Source: Chrysomallon squamiferum (lineage: Eukaryota > Mollusca > Gastropoda > Neomphalida > Peltospiridae). Taken from it: DNA of 64,000 nt. Shown piece after piece: positions 11,770 through 23,859 of this stretch (the stretch's first letter is position 1; every line of letters starts with the position of its first letter). The stretch lies in assembly GCA_012295275.1 (NCBI GenBank), contig CM022671.1, positions 3,395,065 through 3,459,064 of the forward strand, given 5' to 3'. The notes under the pieces were generated by a model. The model saw nothing but the letters and a program-made list of their open reading frames with translations. It was not told the origin of the DNA and did not search any database. The position numbers and the translations under genes were made by a program.

Positions 11770-13340
11770 GTCCATAATGTTTTACTAACACTGCCTTTCC
11801 TGGACCAATGATCCAACTAAAAACAGAAGAGCAAGAGCAAGAAGAAGAAGAAGAAGAAGAAGAAGAAAGAGGAATGCAGGATTTGGATTCAGACATTTAT
11901 CACACATTAATGTTTAGGTTGATACTGGCTATTTTTCAAAATGTCGGTCAGATTTTAGTCAAAGACTTTTCACTAATACTGCCTTTATCAGTCAAAGGAT
12001 TGAACAAAAACAAACACCCCCCCCCAAAAAAAAAAGAAGAAAAAAGTGGGAAATGCAGATTTGGATACTGACAATAACATTTTACTAATACTGCCTTTAT
12101 TGGACAAATGATAAAACCAAAGACAAACAAAATAAAAAAATAAGAATGCATTAATATTTAATTTAACACCAGCTATTATTCTTTTTTTTTTTTTTACTAA
12201 TATTGCCTTTCTTGAACAAGTGATAACCCATCACTCCTCCCAGAAAAACAAACAAAATAAAAACAATAAACAAAAAATACAAAACAATAAAACAAACAAA
12301 CAAACAATCAAACAACAAAACAAAACAAACACACACTAATATCTTTTACAAATATTTAACTTACTGTTAGCTAAAGTACTCTTTGTTTTCAAAAGACAAT
12401 TTCCGATCAATACTATTTGACTAATGCCACCTTTATCTAAATCCACTGATGTAAAAAGAAGAAATGAAAAGGATTGTTATGGCAGAGTCATTATTCATAC
12501 ATTAATGCTGGCTGGAGTCTATTTCTTAAAGAGATTTTTCAATCGGTGATGTTTACTAATACCATCTTTATCTGACTCCGCTGAAGTGAAGAAGAAAAAG
12601 AAGAATAAGAAGATGTGGTTATTGTTGTGTGCTATTAATCACACATTAATATTTAACTTAATCCTGGATAAGAGAAAGTCTTTGTCAGTTGTGGTTCAGT
12701 TATATTTCATTTTCAAAGTAATGCCATGTCAAACTGTAAACTGAGCTCTGTCAAATGCTGGGGAAAAAAAAAATAATAATAAAAAAAAAAAAAAAAATAA
12801 AAAAAAATTAAAAAAAAATAAAAAAAATAATAATAAAAAATAAATAAATAAAAATAATAAATAAATAAATAAATAAATAAATAAAAATAAAAAATAAATA
12901 ATAAAACTTAAAAGAATACATAAAATCAAATTAAAAATGAGAAAACTTTCTTGTCCATTAATATTTATTGTCAAAGTTACTGTTTGTTTCTAAAATATTT
13001 TTGAATCAATGTTAATTTTTACTAATTACTGCAGTAATGGCACTGAGAAAAAAGGAAAAAAGAAAAGAAAAAAGATGTCAAAGCAATTAATATTTCAATT
13101 GGATTTATTGTTTCTTTTTTACAGAAAATATTTAATACAGACATTTTACTATAAATAAAAAGTCTTTATTTGTATCTACTGATGCCATGATAAAGAACAA
13201 AAAACATTACTGTTGTTCTTTATATATTAATATGTAACTCAGTTTAGCTTGGAAATATTTAAACAAATACAATCTTTATTTGTATCTTTTTGTTTTAAAT
13301 TAACATCATCTTTACAAGTACTTAAACTGGCTAAAGTCAA
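11770..13340. repeat. Ancient tandem array, 140-190 bp unit
   Basis: Landmarks recur in fixed order: TTTACTAATACTGCCTTTAT, then a GACAAATGAT-like word, a purine run (AAGAAGAAGAA or A-rich), then CACACATTAATATTTAACTT and a CTGGCTA-like end. Six to eight copies can be traced, near 11780, 11970, 12085, 12195, 12420, 12550, 12710 and 13010. The inner A-rich parts have turned into microsatellites. Confidence 0.6.
12765..12905. repeat. A/T simple repeat (AAAT/AAT/A)n
   Basis: Nearly pure A with interspersed T, giving a Phe/Leu/Tyr-rich minus-strand frame that is an artefact. It sits inside the ancient array. Confidence 0.9.
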
Positions 13341-14140
13341 CACTTCAGTGAGACTATTTTTAAAGCAGCTGTTCAAGGTCTTTTCTTAAAAAGTAGGCCA
13401 ACTTAATTAAATATTTGTTTAATTAAAGAATTCCATTGTTTCAGTTCTGTGCTGTGTGATTGTTTCAGAGCCAAACAAGCTTGTTCAGAACTCATCCTGT
13501 TTTCTTTCTACATTCAGAAATCAGCTCTTTGTGGTAGGTAGGGTCTAGTATTTTGTTCGATAAATTAATTTTTTCTTATTACTTGTTTTTTATTTATGAA
13601 AATGATAAATAAATGAGAAATCATGATGGTTTTAGGCTGAAAATATGGTTAGATTTTTGTAGAGGTAGTTGAACAATTATGTAATTTTCACTTTCACTAA
13701 ATGTAAACATAACAGGCATGAAATATTTCCACCCAAAATTTATTTTGAAATGTTAAATACAAAATTGACTGTTTGATAGTAAATCCAGTGTGAATTTTAA
13801 AGAATGTAATTTTGAAATGGATTTAAATTATATTTAGTTTTATGAACTGGATTCATGAACAAATAAGAATTATAAGAAATTTAACTGGTCAAGATCAAGA
13901 TAAATTTTAAATTTAAAAAACAAATCTTAGCACAAGGTACAGTGGGTTCCAATGTAGCACTTAAATACTAGTATTCCTACATTTCTTATCTGAAGAAAGA
14001 ACCCTGGTTTTCAAAAGGACAAAGATATTTTATTGTATGTGTATAAATTCTTGTGACCCTATACAACAAAGCAGTGTTAAAAAACCCCCAAAATCAGTAA
14101 GAAAAAACTGTTTTTACATTTATTTTTTTTAATCACTAGT
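13340..14140. other. Non-coding AT-rich stretch
   Basis: No open frame of note, no RNA gene, no clear repeat. Confidence 0.45.
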
Positions 14141-14256
14141 TTCACTAAACACAGCTGCTGTTTATTTTATTTGAAATTTTTTGTTGTTGTCGCTTGTAAT
14201 TTTATTTTCACTAAACACAGCTGCTGTTTATTTTATTTGAAATTTTTTGTTGTTAC
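14141..14256. repeat. Local direct duplication, 68-bp period
   Basis: The block beginning TTTCACTAAACACAGCTGCT and running to TTTTTTGTTGTT occurs twice almost unchanged, so the duplication is recent. Confidence 0.85.
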
Positions 14257-14445
14257 TATAAAAAATAAAATATAAAAAATATATAAATAAATAAAATGAA
14301 TAATAAACAATCATTCTTTTTTTAAAAAGATGTAAATAAATATTTGAATATTTAATTATTAACAAACTTGCTTTGTTTTTTTATTTTTTTTATAATTTTT
14401 TTTATGCTGTTTTGTTATTGTTACAAATATCTTTTACTTTATTAC

Positions 14446-14447
14446 AA

Positions 14448-14502
<55 letters not shown>

Positions 14503-14631
14503 ATGAATAAATAAATAAATAAATGAGGAAAATACATACTGTGTCATTATTAACCAACTGGTCTGGCTGATTTTTAATATCATTATTAGTAAGAATGGGA
14601 AAAGAAAGAGAAAGAGAGAGAGAGACACAAA

Positions 14632-14666
<35 letters not shown>

Positions 14667-14675
14667 ATTAATTAA
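14446..14675. repeat. Two (AAAT)n microsatellites
   Basis: AAAT runs at about 14446-14525 and 14628-14673, separated by about 100 bases including a short GA tract. The open frame through the first encodes only Leu/Phe/Ile/Tyr repeats. Confidence 0.95.
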
Positions 14676-15450
14676 TTAATCAAAAAAAAAAGAAAAATAA
14701 AACAGAACTGAGAAGAACTTTCTAAATCTCTTTCCAGCATGAGTAGAAACCATAAAGAAGTAAGACAGATTATACTGGCATAAAAAACTGAAATAAAATC
14801 AGGAACCAAGAGCAGAAAAACACAATAAAAATGTCAGATATCCTGAGCTTTACTTCCTCGGGTTAGAAACAGCAATCTTCTCACAGATAAAACAGCCATT
14901 TGAATAAACAAAAAACATAGCTTAAACATTAACGGTTACTGCAAATAAAAAACTAATTATTGCTTTTTAATGAAGCTGAACTTTAAAAGGGCAGTAAAAG
15001 GATTAAACCCACTATGAACTAAAGATCAGAAAGAGAATTTATGTTACATTTCAATACTAAAAGGAAATAATGCTTTTATTAAAAGACTTAGGTAAAGTAA
15101 TTAATTTTCATTTAATGTGTTTTGACATTGTGTTTCCTTAATTAATTTAAGACTAATCTTTCCACAGAAAAGTTTAATATGATGAATGCAGGATTATTAC
15201 CCAGTTAAAACTGTAATCAACAATTTAATTAATTTATTTAACTAATAAACCAACCCAGCTCATCATATAAATCCCTAAACAGAATTATCTAAAGTAAATT
15301 TAAAACACACACACTTACTTACACATATAAACACTCTGAACACACACGTACTCAGTTATCTACACATAGCAAACACAGGTTTAATACATACAACAACCAC
15401 ACTGTATATATAAACATGTACATACATATACAAATATATAGACAATATAT
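14676..15450. other. Non-coding AT-rich stretch
   Basis: No gene recognised. The right end (15305-15450) grades into ACACATAT-rich DNA. Confidence 0.45.
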
Positions 15451-15451
15451 A

Positions 15452-15485
<34 letters not shown>
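15452..15485. repeat. (CA)n microsatellite
   Basis: Pure AC run embedded in a wider ACATATA-rich region reaching about 15570. Confidence 0.95.
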
Positions 15486-15486
<1 letters not shown>

Positions 15487-15954
15487 CACATATATTCATA
15501 TGCAAATACAAACATAAAAATACACACTATCACATACACACACAGAGTATATACACATACCTACATACAGACTTTCATGACACAAAAGGCATAAAACAAG
15601 AGACATGATAAATTTAACAGTTACAAATTAATATTATAAAACAATATATTGACTTATTACATCAAGGCACAAACAAACCAAACAAAAACGTTTAATTAGA
15701 ATTATTATTTAAATGTTATATCTCATGTTATTCACCATGTGCTTGCTGTCTAGATATCTTGTATAGATCAGTGTATCCAAAATAATAACTAAGAGAACAT
15801 TTAACAAAACCTTGGCACATCATATCAAATGCTATGACATACACTTTTGTGTTTAGGGGAAGGTGCATTTCAGAATTACTTTTCTGCTAATGTAAAAATG
15901 AAAAATCACTGCTAAGTTTGTGATCTGAAAAATCACACATGCAAGCATGCATGC

Positions 15955-16003
15955 ACAACACACACACACACACATGCACACACACACACACACACACACA
16001 CAT

Positions 16004-16038
<35 letters not shown>
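15955..16038. repeat. (CA)n microsatellite interrupted by CATG
   Basis: AC run with two ATGC interruptions. Cys/Val open frames on the minus strand are repeat artefacts. Confidence 0.95.
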
Positions 16039-16039
<1 letters not shown>

Positions 16040-16040
<1 letters not shown>

Positions 16041-16936
16041 GCAATATAACCACTGATTAAAATGGAATGTAATTGGGTTAAAATAAACAAAACAACACCA
16101 AAATTTCATCTCAAGAATTTATTAAAATTTTTAAATTATTTTTAAATAACAATTAACATATTATCATATTCATTATACATTTCTTTTATCACATTAATAT
16201 TGTGAAAGATTAATATGGCAAGACACAAAAATATTTTTTTTGTTAAGAAAAAAATCAAACTTTGGTTAATCATAAAAATATTCATCTTAATGAATATAAA
16301 AGTGAGTTATTTTTATTAAAGTATACTAAAGTTTGCACCAAAATACTATATAGAATGCATACTTCTAAGTGGCTGTTTAATCTGACTAGTACCCAACCTT
16401 TACTAAAAATAAACTATATTTCATTTGGTGTATAAAAAAATGTGTTTATAAATGACCTAAGGTACACTTTAAGATTGAAAAAAAATACAAATTTAGATCT
16501 TTTAAATGGTTAATGGTATATATATGTTTAATTAGGCACCTGTTAGTAAAATAAATAAATTACATGTTAATTTTCTCACTGATCAGTATTTACACATGAA
16601 ATGCATTTCTAATTTTCTAAAACATTTCTTACATTCAGCAATGGATTGTTAAGGAATGTATTCATCAGGCTTACTTTCTGTCTGTCAATGTATATGTGTG
16701 TCTGTGTGTGTGAGTGTGAGAGAGTGAGAGTGTGTTTGGGATAAAGAATAAAAATATGTGAAACAATAACAATCAGTTAATTATATTTTAAATATTAATG
16801 ACTTTCTCTATAAAAAAAAAAAAAATAATAATAATAATAATAATAAATATAAATGAAAATACAAATATGAGCAAACTAGTAAGTTATTTAAGAGTTAATT
16901 ATCCAGTATTTTTCTCTGATAACCAAAACAGATCAA
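16040..16936. other. Region downstream of the receptor stop codon
   Basis: This would be the 3' UTR and 3' flank of the minus-strand receptor. It is AT-rich, with a poly-A/(AAT)n tract at about 16812-16848 and a TG-rich stretch at 16690-16735. AATAAA-type words on the minus strand exist but only far downstream (about 16.3 kb and beyond), so I cannot place the cleavage site. Confidence 0.4.
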
Positions 16937-18237
16937 TCAAGAGGAGTTTTTCAGATGAGCCACGAGGTATCCTATCGGGGGTTTGTTTGAGTTTTGCTGG
17001 GCTGTGTTGGTGTAAAAGTGTGGCGCTTCAACATTTCCATTGTTTGCCGTGTAGTCCGAGGCTTCAGACACTGACTGGTCAGAATCGCCCATCAGCGGAG
17101 CAGCAGCGTTGTGCAGAACTTCCGGCTTCTTCATCACTTTGTTGTTGATGCCGTTCAGCTCCATCTGACCAACGTGAACGTCCTTTCTGTGGTCGACGGA
17201 CAAACTGAATCTCCGGTTTATCTGGTTCAGCTTTTCGGCATCGAAGATGCACACGCAGAACAGTCTCCAGAACTCGGCGCGGAACTTCTTACCGAAAAAA
17301 TAGTATGGCACAATGTTGATTGCAGAATTGAGGGTGACGAGAAACAAGACAACTTCGTTAAACGTGTGGTAGCCTTTCGACAGGTCGTTGAACGTCGTGA
17401 ACGCGAACATCATCCTGGCAACGAGGGCGGGACCCTGGCAGATGAGGAAAATGATGACCACGCCTATCAACATGATGGTGGTGTCGTTTCGTCGCTTCTC
17501 CTTGGCGTTGATCTCTCGGCCTTTCTGCGGGACAGGTGCACAGCGTGGATGAGAAACCCATTGAGAATGGTGAGCGCAAGGAACGGCAAACCACACACAC
17601 AGATCAGGTACAACCAGGAATGCACAATCTCGCGGAAATAGTCGTTAGTCCCGAACTGAGTAAAATCTATGTAGTATATTATTTTAGTCGTGTTCATCAC
17701 GTCTATTTGAATTTTGGCGGTGTAGTACTCGAAGAATCGGGGCACGTTGAAGCCGATGCCAGCGAGAAACATGGTCACAATGACCTTTTTGGCTCTGCCT
17801 CTGTTACACATGCGCTCAGCCTTGAAAGGATGACATATCATGATGTACCTGTCCACTGTGAAGGCTAAAGTCAACCATATTGAGGTCACTTGAAAGGTCA
17901 CGGTGATGGGGTGCACGAAGGGGTAGACGAACACGTAATACACGTCGAGGTTCGAGTCGCTCAGCGGCGGTTTCGTATCTTTAACAAACAACATCAACGT
18001 GGTGATCAGCACCAACGTGTCGCACACTGCCAACGATGCTAGATACATGTACGTCGACGACCGCATCTTCTTTGTGGTCAGCACGATCACACAGAGGATG
18101 TTGCCGATCATTCCAAGAGTACAGACGATGGTTCCTCCGATTCCTGACAGGTAGTAGCGAAACTCAGCACTTTCAAATCCATCCATGTTTTCTGAACCAG
18201 AGTCGTCAACTATCTCACTGAAATTATCAGTTGCCAT
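16937..18237 (-). CDS. FMRFamide receptor-like class A GPCR, frame broken once
   Basis: A seven-helix plasma-membrane receptor, predicted to bind an amidated neuropeptide and signal through G proteins. The ATG at 18237-18235 has a favourable context (GTC before, G after) and an in-frame TAA 30 bases upstream (18267-18265), so the N terminus is complete. In 433-residue numbering: N-glycosylation sites N5 and N182; TM1 about 30-54 (G45-N46); TM2 about 62-85 (LAVCD, D73); TM3 ending TVDRYIMICHP (DRY 129-131); TM4 ending NVPRFFE; TM5 about 205-232 (P218); TM6 with CQGP in place of CWxP; TM7 with NSAIN-IVPYY in place of NPxxY; helix 8 with two cysteines (328, 330) that could be palmitoylated; then a 100-residue tail. 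NxPRFFE, the DRYIMICHPF stretch and CQGP point to the FMRFamide-receptor-like group. That is family knowledge; the ligand is inferred. The frame shifts at about 17521. No introns within the coding block; GC and CpG far above the flanks. Confidence 0.86.
17518..17526 (-). other. Single-base frameshift in the receptor third intracellular loop
   Basis: The first frame runs correctly to SRRK (codon at 17523-17521), then drifts into a non-family tail and stops at 17467. The second frame resumes the family sequence at GREINAKEKRRNDTT from 17521. The two differ by -1, as if one base were missing at the A run (plus-strand CTTTC, 17521-17525). There is no GT...AG intron and no canonical slippery heptamer. 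A sequencing or assembly deletion is most likely; a real null allele or recent pseudogene is the alternative. Confidence 0.85.
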
Positions 18238-18330
18238 GACAACTGGGTAGAGATAACAAATTCTTTACTCCTCAGATTTACCCATAGTCACTAAAACACA
18301 GTTCTGTGGTGAGAGTCACTTTTTATATCT
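18238..18330 (-). promoter_or_regulatory. 5' leader of the receptor
   Basis: Sequence immediately upstream of the ATG, containing an in-frame TAA. I cannot tell whether it is a continuous leader or begins at a splice acceptor (several AG words lie 20-40 bases upstream). No TATA box can be assigned with confidence. Confidence 0.3.
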
Positions 18331-20085
18331 TGTCATACTCAACATACACAGAGCCAGCAGTTTCGGAAACTCCAAAGTTTAAATAATATTTACTGAGTAT
18401 ATATCTTTGTTTACATCTAGTAATATGTAGGTTAACACACCAGTATTAAATTCCTATATGATCCATTATCTTTGATGAATGAATAGGTTTCAGTTTTGTA
18501 AAATCCAAACTGGTAAATTTTCACCATCAGTCATGTACAGTAACTGTTGATCTGCTTTGCTTGATTGCAAGAATATTTTTTTCACTACACAAATAACACA
18601 CCATCAGATATTTTACTTTGTTAGACTTCAGTTTTACCACTGAACAACTTCATATATGAAATATTCTGCTTGACTCTGAAGATTCCAAGCTTCTCAGTGA
18701 TCACAATATGAAGAATATTCAACCAAAAATTTTAGTTTTCTGAATTCCTGCATGAGTTAGTATTCAAATTCTAACTTTATGTCCAAGCTAATAATAAATA
18801 ATTCTTAATATAGTCTAATCATTTTAAGTAAACAAAGAACACCCTATCTTCAATTTTACTTTACTTTATTATGTATATATATTTTTACTTCTTGTTTAAC
18901 CATGTTCAGTAAAAGATAAAAGTTTAAACTAAAGTCTTATTTCACTGGGTTTAGAATTTAGGACTCGTTGGATACAGAAACTACAATTAGTCTGCCTGAA
19001 CAAATGAATGTTCAACAAAGCATTAAAAACTGATGTTACTATTTGATGATAAACCTGCCAATGATTTGACAAAGGAAAAAAATCCTCAAAACTGATTTTA
19101 TCAGTTAATTGATCAGGTCAGTTGTTCATGTCTAGACATTCAGAGATTAATAAATCTTGATCATTATCATTTTCTTTTCTTTTTAAACATGCATGGATAT
19201 TTGAAAATATCAATTCCTTTGACAGAATTATCAAAGTAATAAAGAATATTTTTTTATTCAATGAACACACAGAAATGTGAGTCCTTATTATTTATCTGAG
19301 TAAAATTTGTTAGTATTGAAGATTATTTAAAAAAAATTCTTTGGATATTCAGAAACTAGTAAAACTCTTTTTGTGCTTGTTCAAGAGGCATCCATTAATT
19401 AGTAACTGTCAATATCATTTATTCGTTGAAAATTACATATCACTTTTCATCAGAATTTTATTATTATCATTATCATTTTTTATCATCTTTTTAATATCAT
19501 AAAAGTTTTATCTAATTTTTCATCATCATCAAACATAAATGACCATTTTTTTATTTCACTTGTCTTCATGAAGAGACGATAAATTTTCCTTCATCTTTGG
19601 GTTTTCTCAAAACCTTATACAAGAGCAATATCTTTCACTCAAAGATGTTTGATTTGGCCAAGTCTTCTTGGTCATGTTGACTGATGCTATATCAATATAA
19701 GCCAGCTCATTTAACACACTGTGCTTGTTGTGATCAGCATGAAATGAAAAATGTGAGGCCAATCAGTCAGAGAGAGGAGAAATTAGCCGATCTCCTGTGA
19801 GTTGTGAGACCTCACGCAACCATCCCCAGTAGCCAGCACATCATTCCAACAGTTTGTCACTGACCACAGAAAGTCACTTGTGTCTTCCTAGCACATGTCA
19901 TCACACTGAAAGTTATTAATAAACACTTTCTTCAGTGGTTAACACAACTGATGGCTTCTTTTTTCTTTCTTCAATTCAAAGAGAATTATTGATAATGTGT
20001 GTTTTTGTTGTTAAACTGCGTCGTTCTTCCTATTATTAATTATTTTTCTTTTCTTAAAAAAAAAAAAAACGTTTTTCTTCTTAAT
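18331..20085. other. Non-coding flank upstream of the receptor
   Basis: AT-rich, no second gene. A segment at about 19735-19920 has more balanced composition (CTCACGCAACCATCCCCAGT) but no frame or family match. It is a candidate regulatory or old repeat segment. Confidence 0.45.
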
Positions 20086-20089
20086 GTAT

Positions 20090-20500
20090 TTTGATCTGTC
20101 AGACAGAAAATAATTTTTTTTTTTGTTGTAGCAAATTCTTATTTTATCAGTTTACTGTAATCCTTTTTTTACAGCAAGTGGCCTACTGGTTTTTCAAAAA
20201 TATCCTTTTATTAACAGTAACTGTTGTTATGTTTATAGAAAATTCCTTTTCATTTTTTACAGCCAATTCCTCTTTTCTTTTTATGGAAACTTTCAAGATT
20301 ATTATTTTTTAATAATATTTTCTGTTTGAAATTTTTGTTCAGTTTATCATCAGCTTCCTGTTCTCTTTGTAAATTCTTGTATTTTTATGATTTTATTCAT
20401 ATTCATTTTTATCATTCAGTTTTTTTTTCACTTCTGTCGTAAATTCCTGCTCACTTTTATTACAAAATTCCCATTCACTTTATTCCTGTTATTCACTTCA
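20090..20500. repeat. Degenerate T-rich tandem repeat
   Basis: AAATTCCTTTTCATTTTT, GCCAATTCCTCTTTTC, AAATTCCTGCTCACTTTT and AAATTCCCATTCACTTTA recur at 30-45 base spacing. Phe-rich open frames here are artefacts. Confidence 0.5.
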
Positions 20501-20842
20501 GCTGGGCACCATGTTCAGTTAACACGTATTTCTTGGGGCAATCACTCACTGTCCTTTTGTCCACTTCATTCCCACTGGACTCTCAGTAATCAGGCACTGA
20601 CCATCCTGAAATAGAGTGAAGAAAAAAAAAACACAGGAATCAGTTCAACGGTCATCTGAAAAAATTATTCTATTTTGCTAAATAATTTATTTAAATGTCT
20701 GCTTATTAACAAGTGGAAGTGATATTCAAAAAGTGATAGTATTGGGTACAGATTGTGTTAGTTAAACTTAGCAAAATAATTATAATGACTAAGAAAGCTC
20801 AAGCATATATTTCTTGGACACTAGTAATTTGGCATAAAAAAA

Positions 20843-20873
<31 letters not shown>

Positions 20874-21954
20874 ATTTTAAACTGATTTTAGCAATATATA
20901 TATGTCTTTTTTTTTTTTTTTTTTTTTTTTAATAAATTATTATCCCAAATATAAAATAAACTGCTATTCAAAAAGAAACTAAGGCAAAGAAAGATTTAAT
21001 GATGTCAAAATCATCTTAACAAAGATTCAAGCATACAAGTCATGAACAACAGCAACATTAATAACCAAAAAAAATTCATCTTCGGTTACTATTATTGAAC
21101 CTAAATACGGTTCCTGCAGAAAATGTCTACAGAAATGTATGGATTTTTTAAGGTAATTTTAAGGACCAGACCCAGATGATTTTATGGACCTCTCAGGTGC
21201 AATAATGACTGATGTGATGCACATACAGGACAGACTGAAATGTGAGTCAGAGCATTGCTCAATGATTACTGTCTCTCACATGTCACTCTGCAGTACACTC
21301 ACACTGACAAAATAACGTTTTTCACAAAAAACTGGTGCATATAAAACAACAAAAAACATTTGTAAACATCAAAAGATAATGTGTATGGGCTTTTATTGAC
21401 TTTGTTGAAATCTAAAGATGTCTGAGTACTTAAAATTGAAAGTTTTGACTTTTATGAAGTTGTGGAAACCATGTTAAAGTCATATTAAACATGAGTCATA
21501 TAGCTTTAGCTATCAACATTTAAACACATTTGTCCTGTCCAGTGGGAAATTAATTCTATATAATATGAATATAATTAAATAAAGTGTGTTCTATGACAGG
21601 ACAAAAGGTAATAAATGACATCTGGCATTCCATTAGGTATGTTGTAAATACAATAAATGTTTAGGTTTTAGCTTGAAATATACAAACAGTAACACAATGA
21701 TAAGTTAACTTAAAATGATATTAAAAAAACAGAAAGAATAAAAACAACAGGACAAAATACATTAAATGAGATCTCAGGTAATTTGAAATAATTATTATGA
21801 ATCATCAATATTAGCTTCAAATATTCAAATGAGAGAGGACAAAGCAATATGTAATAAAGCTGAACAACTTTTAGCTTGAATTAATGCTATTTCCAGTTCC
21901 AAGTGGCTTATCACAGACATATCACTAAACGTACATGTAAAACATATCTTGATT
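20501..21954. other. Non-coding stretch with (AAT)n and poly-T tracts
   Basis: (AAT)n at about 20846-20873 and T24 at about 20907-20930. Otherwise no gene or clear repeat. Confidence 0.5.
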
Positions 21955-22045
21955 CTGACTGAAAAGAGTAACCCATGTGGTGGTGCCAGTGAGTTTCTTC
22001 TCATCATTATTAAGCAAAATCACTTTTGGACACCTAAAAACCATT
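21955..22045 (+). mobile_element. Decayed SINE fragment
   Basis: GAAAAGAGTAACCCATGTGG followed by TGGTGCCAGTGAGTTTCTTC closely parallels the 3' half of a SINE body I recall from mollusc genomes (AAAGAGTAGCCCATGAAGTG, then GCGACAGCGGGTTTCCTC). Only this part is recognisable. Confidence 0.5.
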
Positions 22046-22079
22046 TATATTAACATGTGTGTTGGATCTGTTTAAACAA

Positions 22080-22390
22080 ATATTCATTCATTCATTTATT
22101 CTTTCAGTGATTTGGAATTATTTATATCGTAAACAACAATTTATTCATTCATTTACATCATTACTTGATTTCTTCATATATGAACAAAAATTCATTTATT
22201 TTATAACTTCATAAATTAAAGAAATATACATTTATAAGATAACTTGAAATATCTATATATTAAACACATATTTATTTATCTTATTACATGAATTTCTCAT
22301 ATGTTAAAGAAATAATTCATTCACTTTATAGCCTGAATTCTTCATGTAGTAAACATGCATTTCATTTGTTTGGATTCTTTATGTTTAGGT
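22080..22390. repeat. Degenerate tandem repeat, about 60 bp unit
   Basis: Copies share TTCATTTATTTTAT, CTTGAATTCTTCATATATTAAAC-like blocks and ATTCATTCA. Five diverged copies. Confidence 0.55.
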
Positions 22391-23407
22391 GCATTCAAAT
22401 CAGTGTCACACAAACCTATATAATCAAACAGGAACAAAATGGACTTTTGCTGTAAATATGATTTCACTTAATATACTTTATCACATGAACATTTGTGCAG
22501 ATTGTGTTGTATGAATATTTATTAAGGTTATCTTTATGAATATGTATGTCTAATTTACTTTATAAATATGCATATCAGTTTTTATGAATAAACAAGCTGA
22601 ATACTTGTGCTACTGAGTAAATATATATTAACATTAACATTAATCTTTGAAGAATCATTTGATAATTACCAGTTACAAAACACGTAAATACAGTTGAAAA
22701 ATAAACAAATATTAGTTCAGAAAGAAGGAAACAAGCTTTCAATGGTTACAGTTCTTAATTGTTTTGTTTCAGGATGTCGTCACACTTTAAAAATTACTTA
22801 TCACAAAGAACTAGAAAACTTCATAGTAGATGACGGAATGCAGTTTTTGAATTCAAATAACACTGTAGTGTTCTAGTATCATTGTATCAGTTTGTGATTG
22901 ATGTGGATGCTGGAAATGTTTAACCATTGTTACCTCACTAGTTATGACCTCACCAAAGAGTTCTGTCCATGACAAACGATTCAATTCTCTAATCCATTGT
23001 AATATTAAAATACTTGAAATTGTTTACACTTGTTGTATATATAAAACTTATGGATATTATTCTTTCATATTCTTACATATAATATACATGTGGTTTTTTA
23101 TAAACAATACATTTTGGTATATTTTATTTTAAATTACATGATGGATCACATTTTTTCATTACAATAAATGTTTATTAACCACACATTATAATATATCTGT
23201 TTTAACATGAAAGATGAATGGTTCTTGTGTACTGACACAATGGAGAATCTCTGAAGTTATTTTCAATGCATGAAAGATAATGGAATCAAAATCCCAGAGT
23301 CAACACAGGACTGATCAACTTCAATGACCAGTGACTGGATCAGTCAAAGACCTTGTGTTTTCCAGCTTATGGGAAGGAGCATATACAAAATCATTTACAG
23401 ATAAATC

Positions 23408-23439
<32 letters not shown>

Positions 23440-23855
23440 AAAAATGAAAAGAAATGAATAAGTAAATAAATAAATAAATAAATAAAATAAAATTAAATAA
23501 TACCAATAAACAATTTGTTTTTAGAAAAATGGAGTACCAAATCATATCATGGCAGCTTGTTTTCTCTCTATTTAGATGATTATCAGTCAATTGAATGGTG
23601 ATATAATAACTGGTGCATTAAAATAAATTATTTCTTTTTTCATTTCTTCTACTGCTTCGAGCATGAACACTCATCTATTTACTTTTGTTCAGGAGTGAAG
23701 AGATTAACCAGCTTAAAAACACACATTACAGATTGTGTTTAAAACTGATTAAAATCAATACTAATTTATAACAGAGAGTTGAAGAATCACTGCTTCATTA
23801 CAGAAAAATAAATAACTAAGACCTCCTAAAGCAAGTCCCATTCATCTTGAATTTC
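22391..23855. other. Non-coding AT-rich stretch with A29 tract and (AAAT)n
   Basis: A-run at 23408-23436 followed by AAAT repeats to about 23490. No gene recognised. Confidence 0.5.
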
Positions 23856-23859
23856 AAAC

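Noticed and set aside
11808-12071. 87-residue frame with a Glu-rich stretch
   Set aside because: The Glu run is a GAAGAA microsatellite inside an ancient tandem array; no family resemblance.
17500-17545. Intron or programmed -1 frameshift in the receptor
   Set aside because: The frames meet without any GT...AG segment, and the site lacks a canonical slippery heptamer; a one-base indel is simpler.
17111-17868. Plus-strand open frames of 110-176 residues opposite the receptor
   Set aside because: They are antisense shadows of the GC-rich receptor coding block; the minus-strand frames carry all the GPCR motifs.
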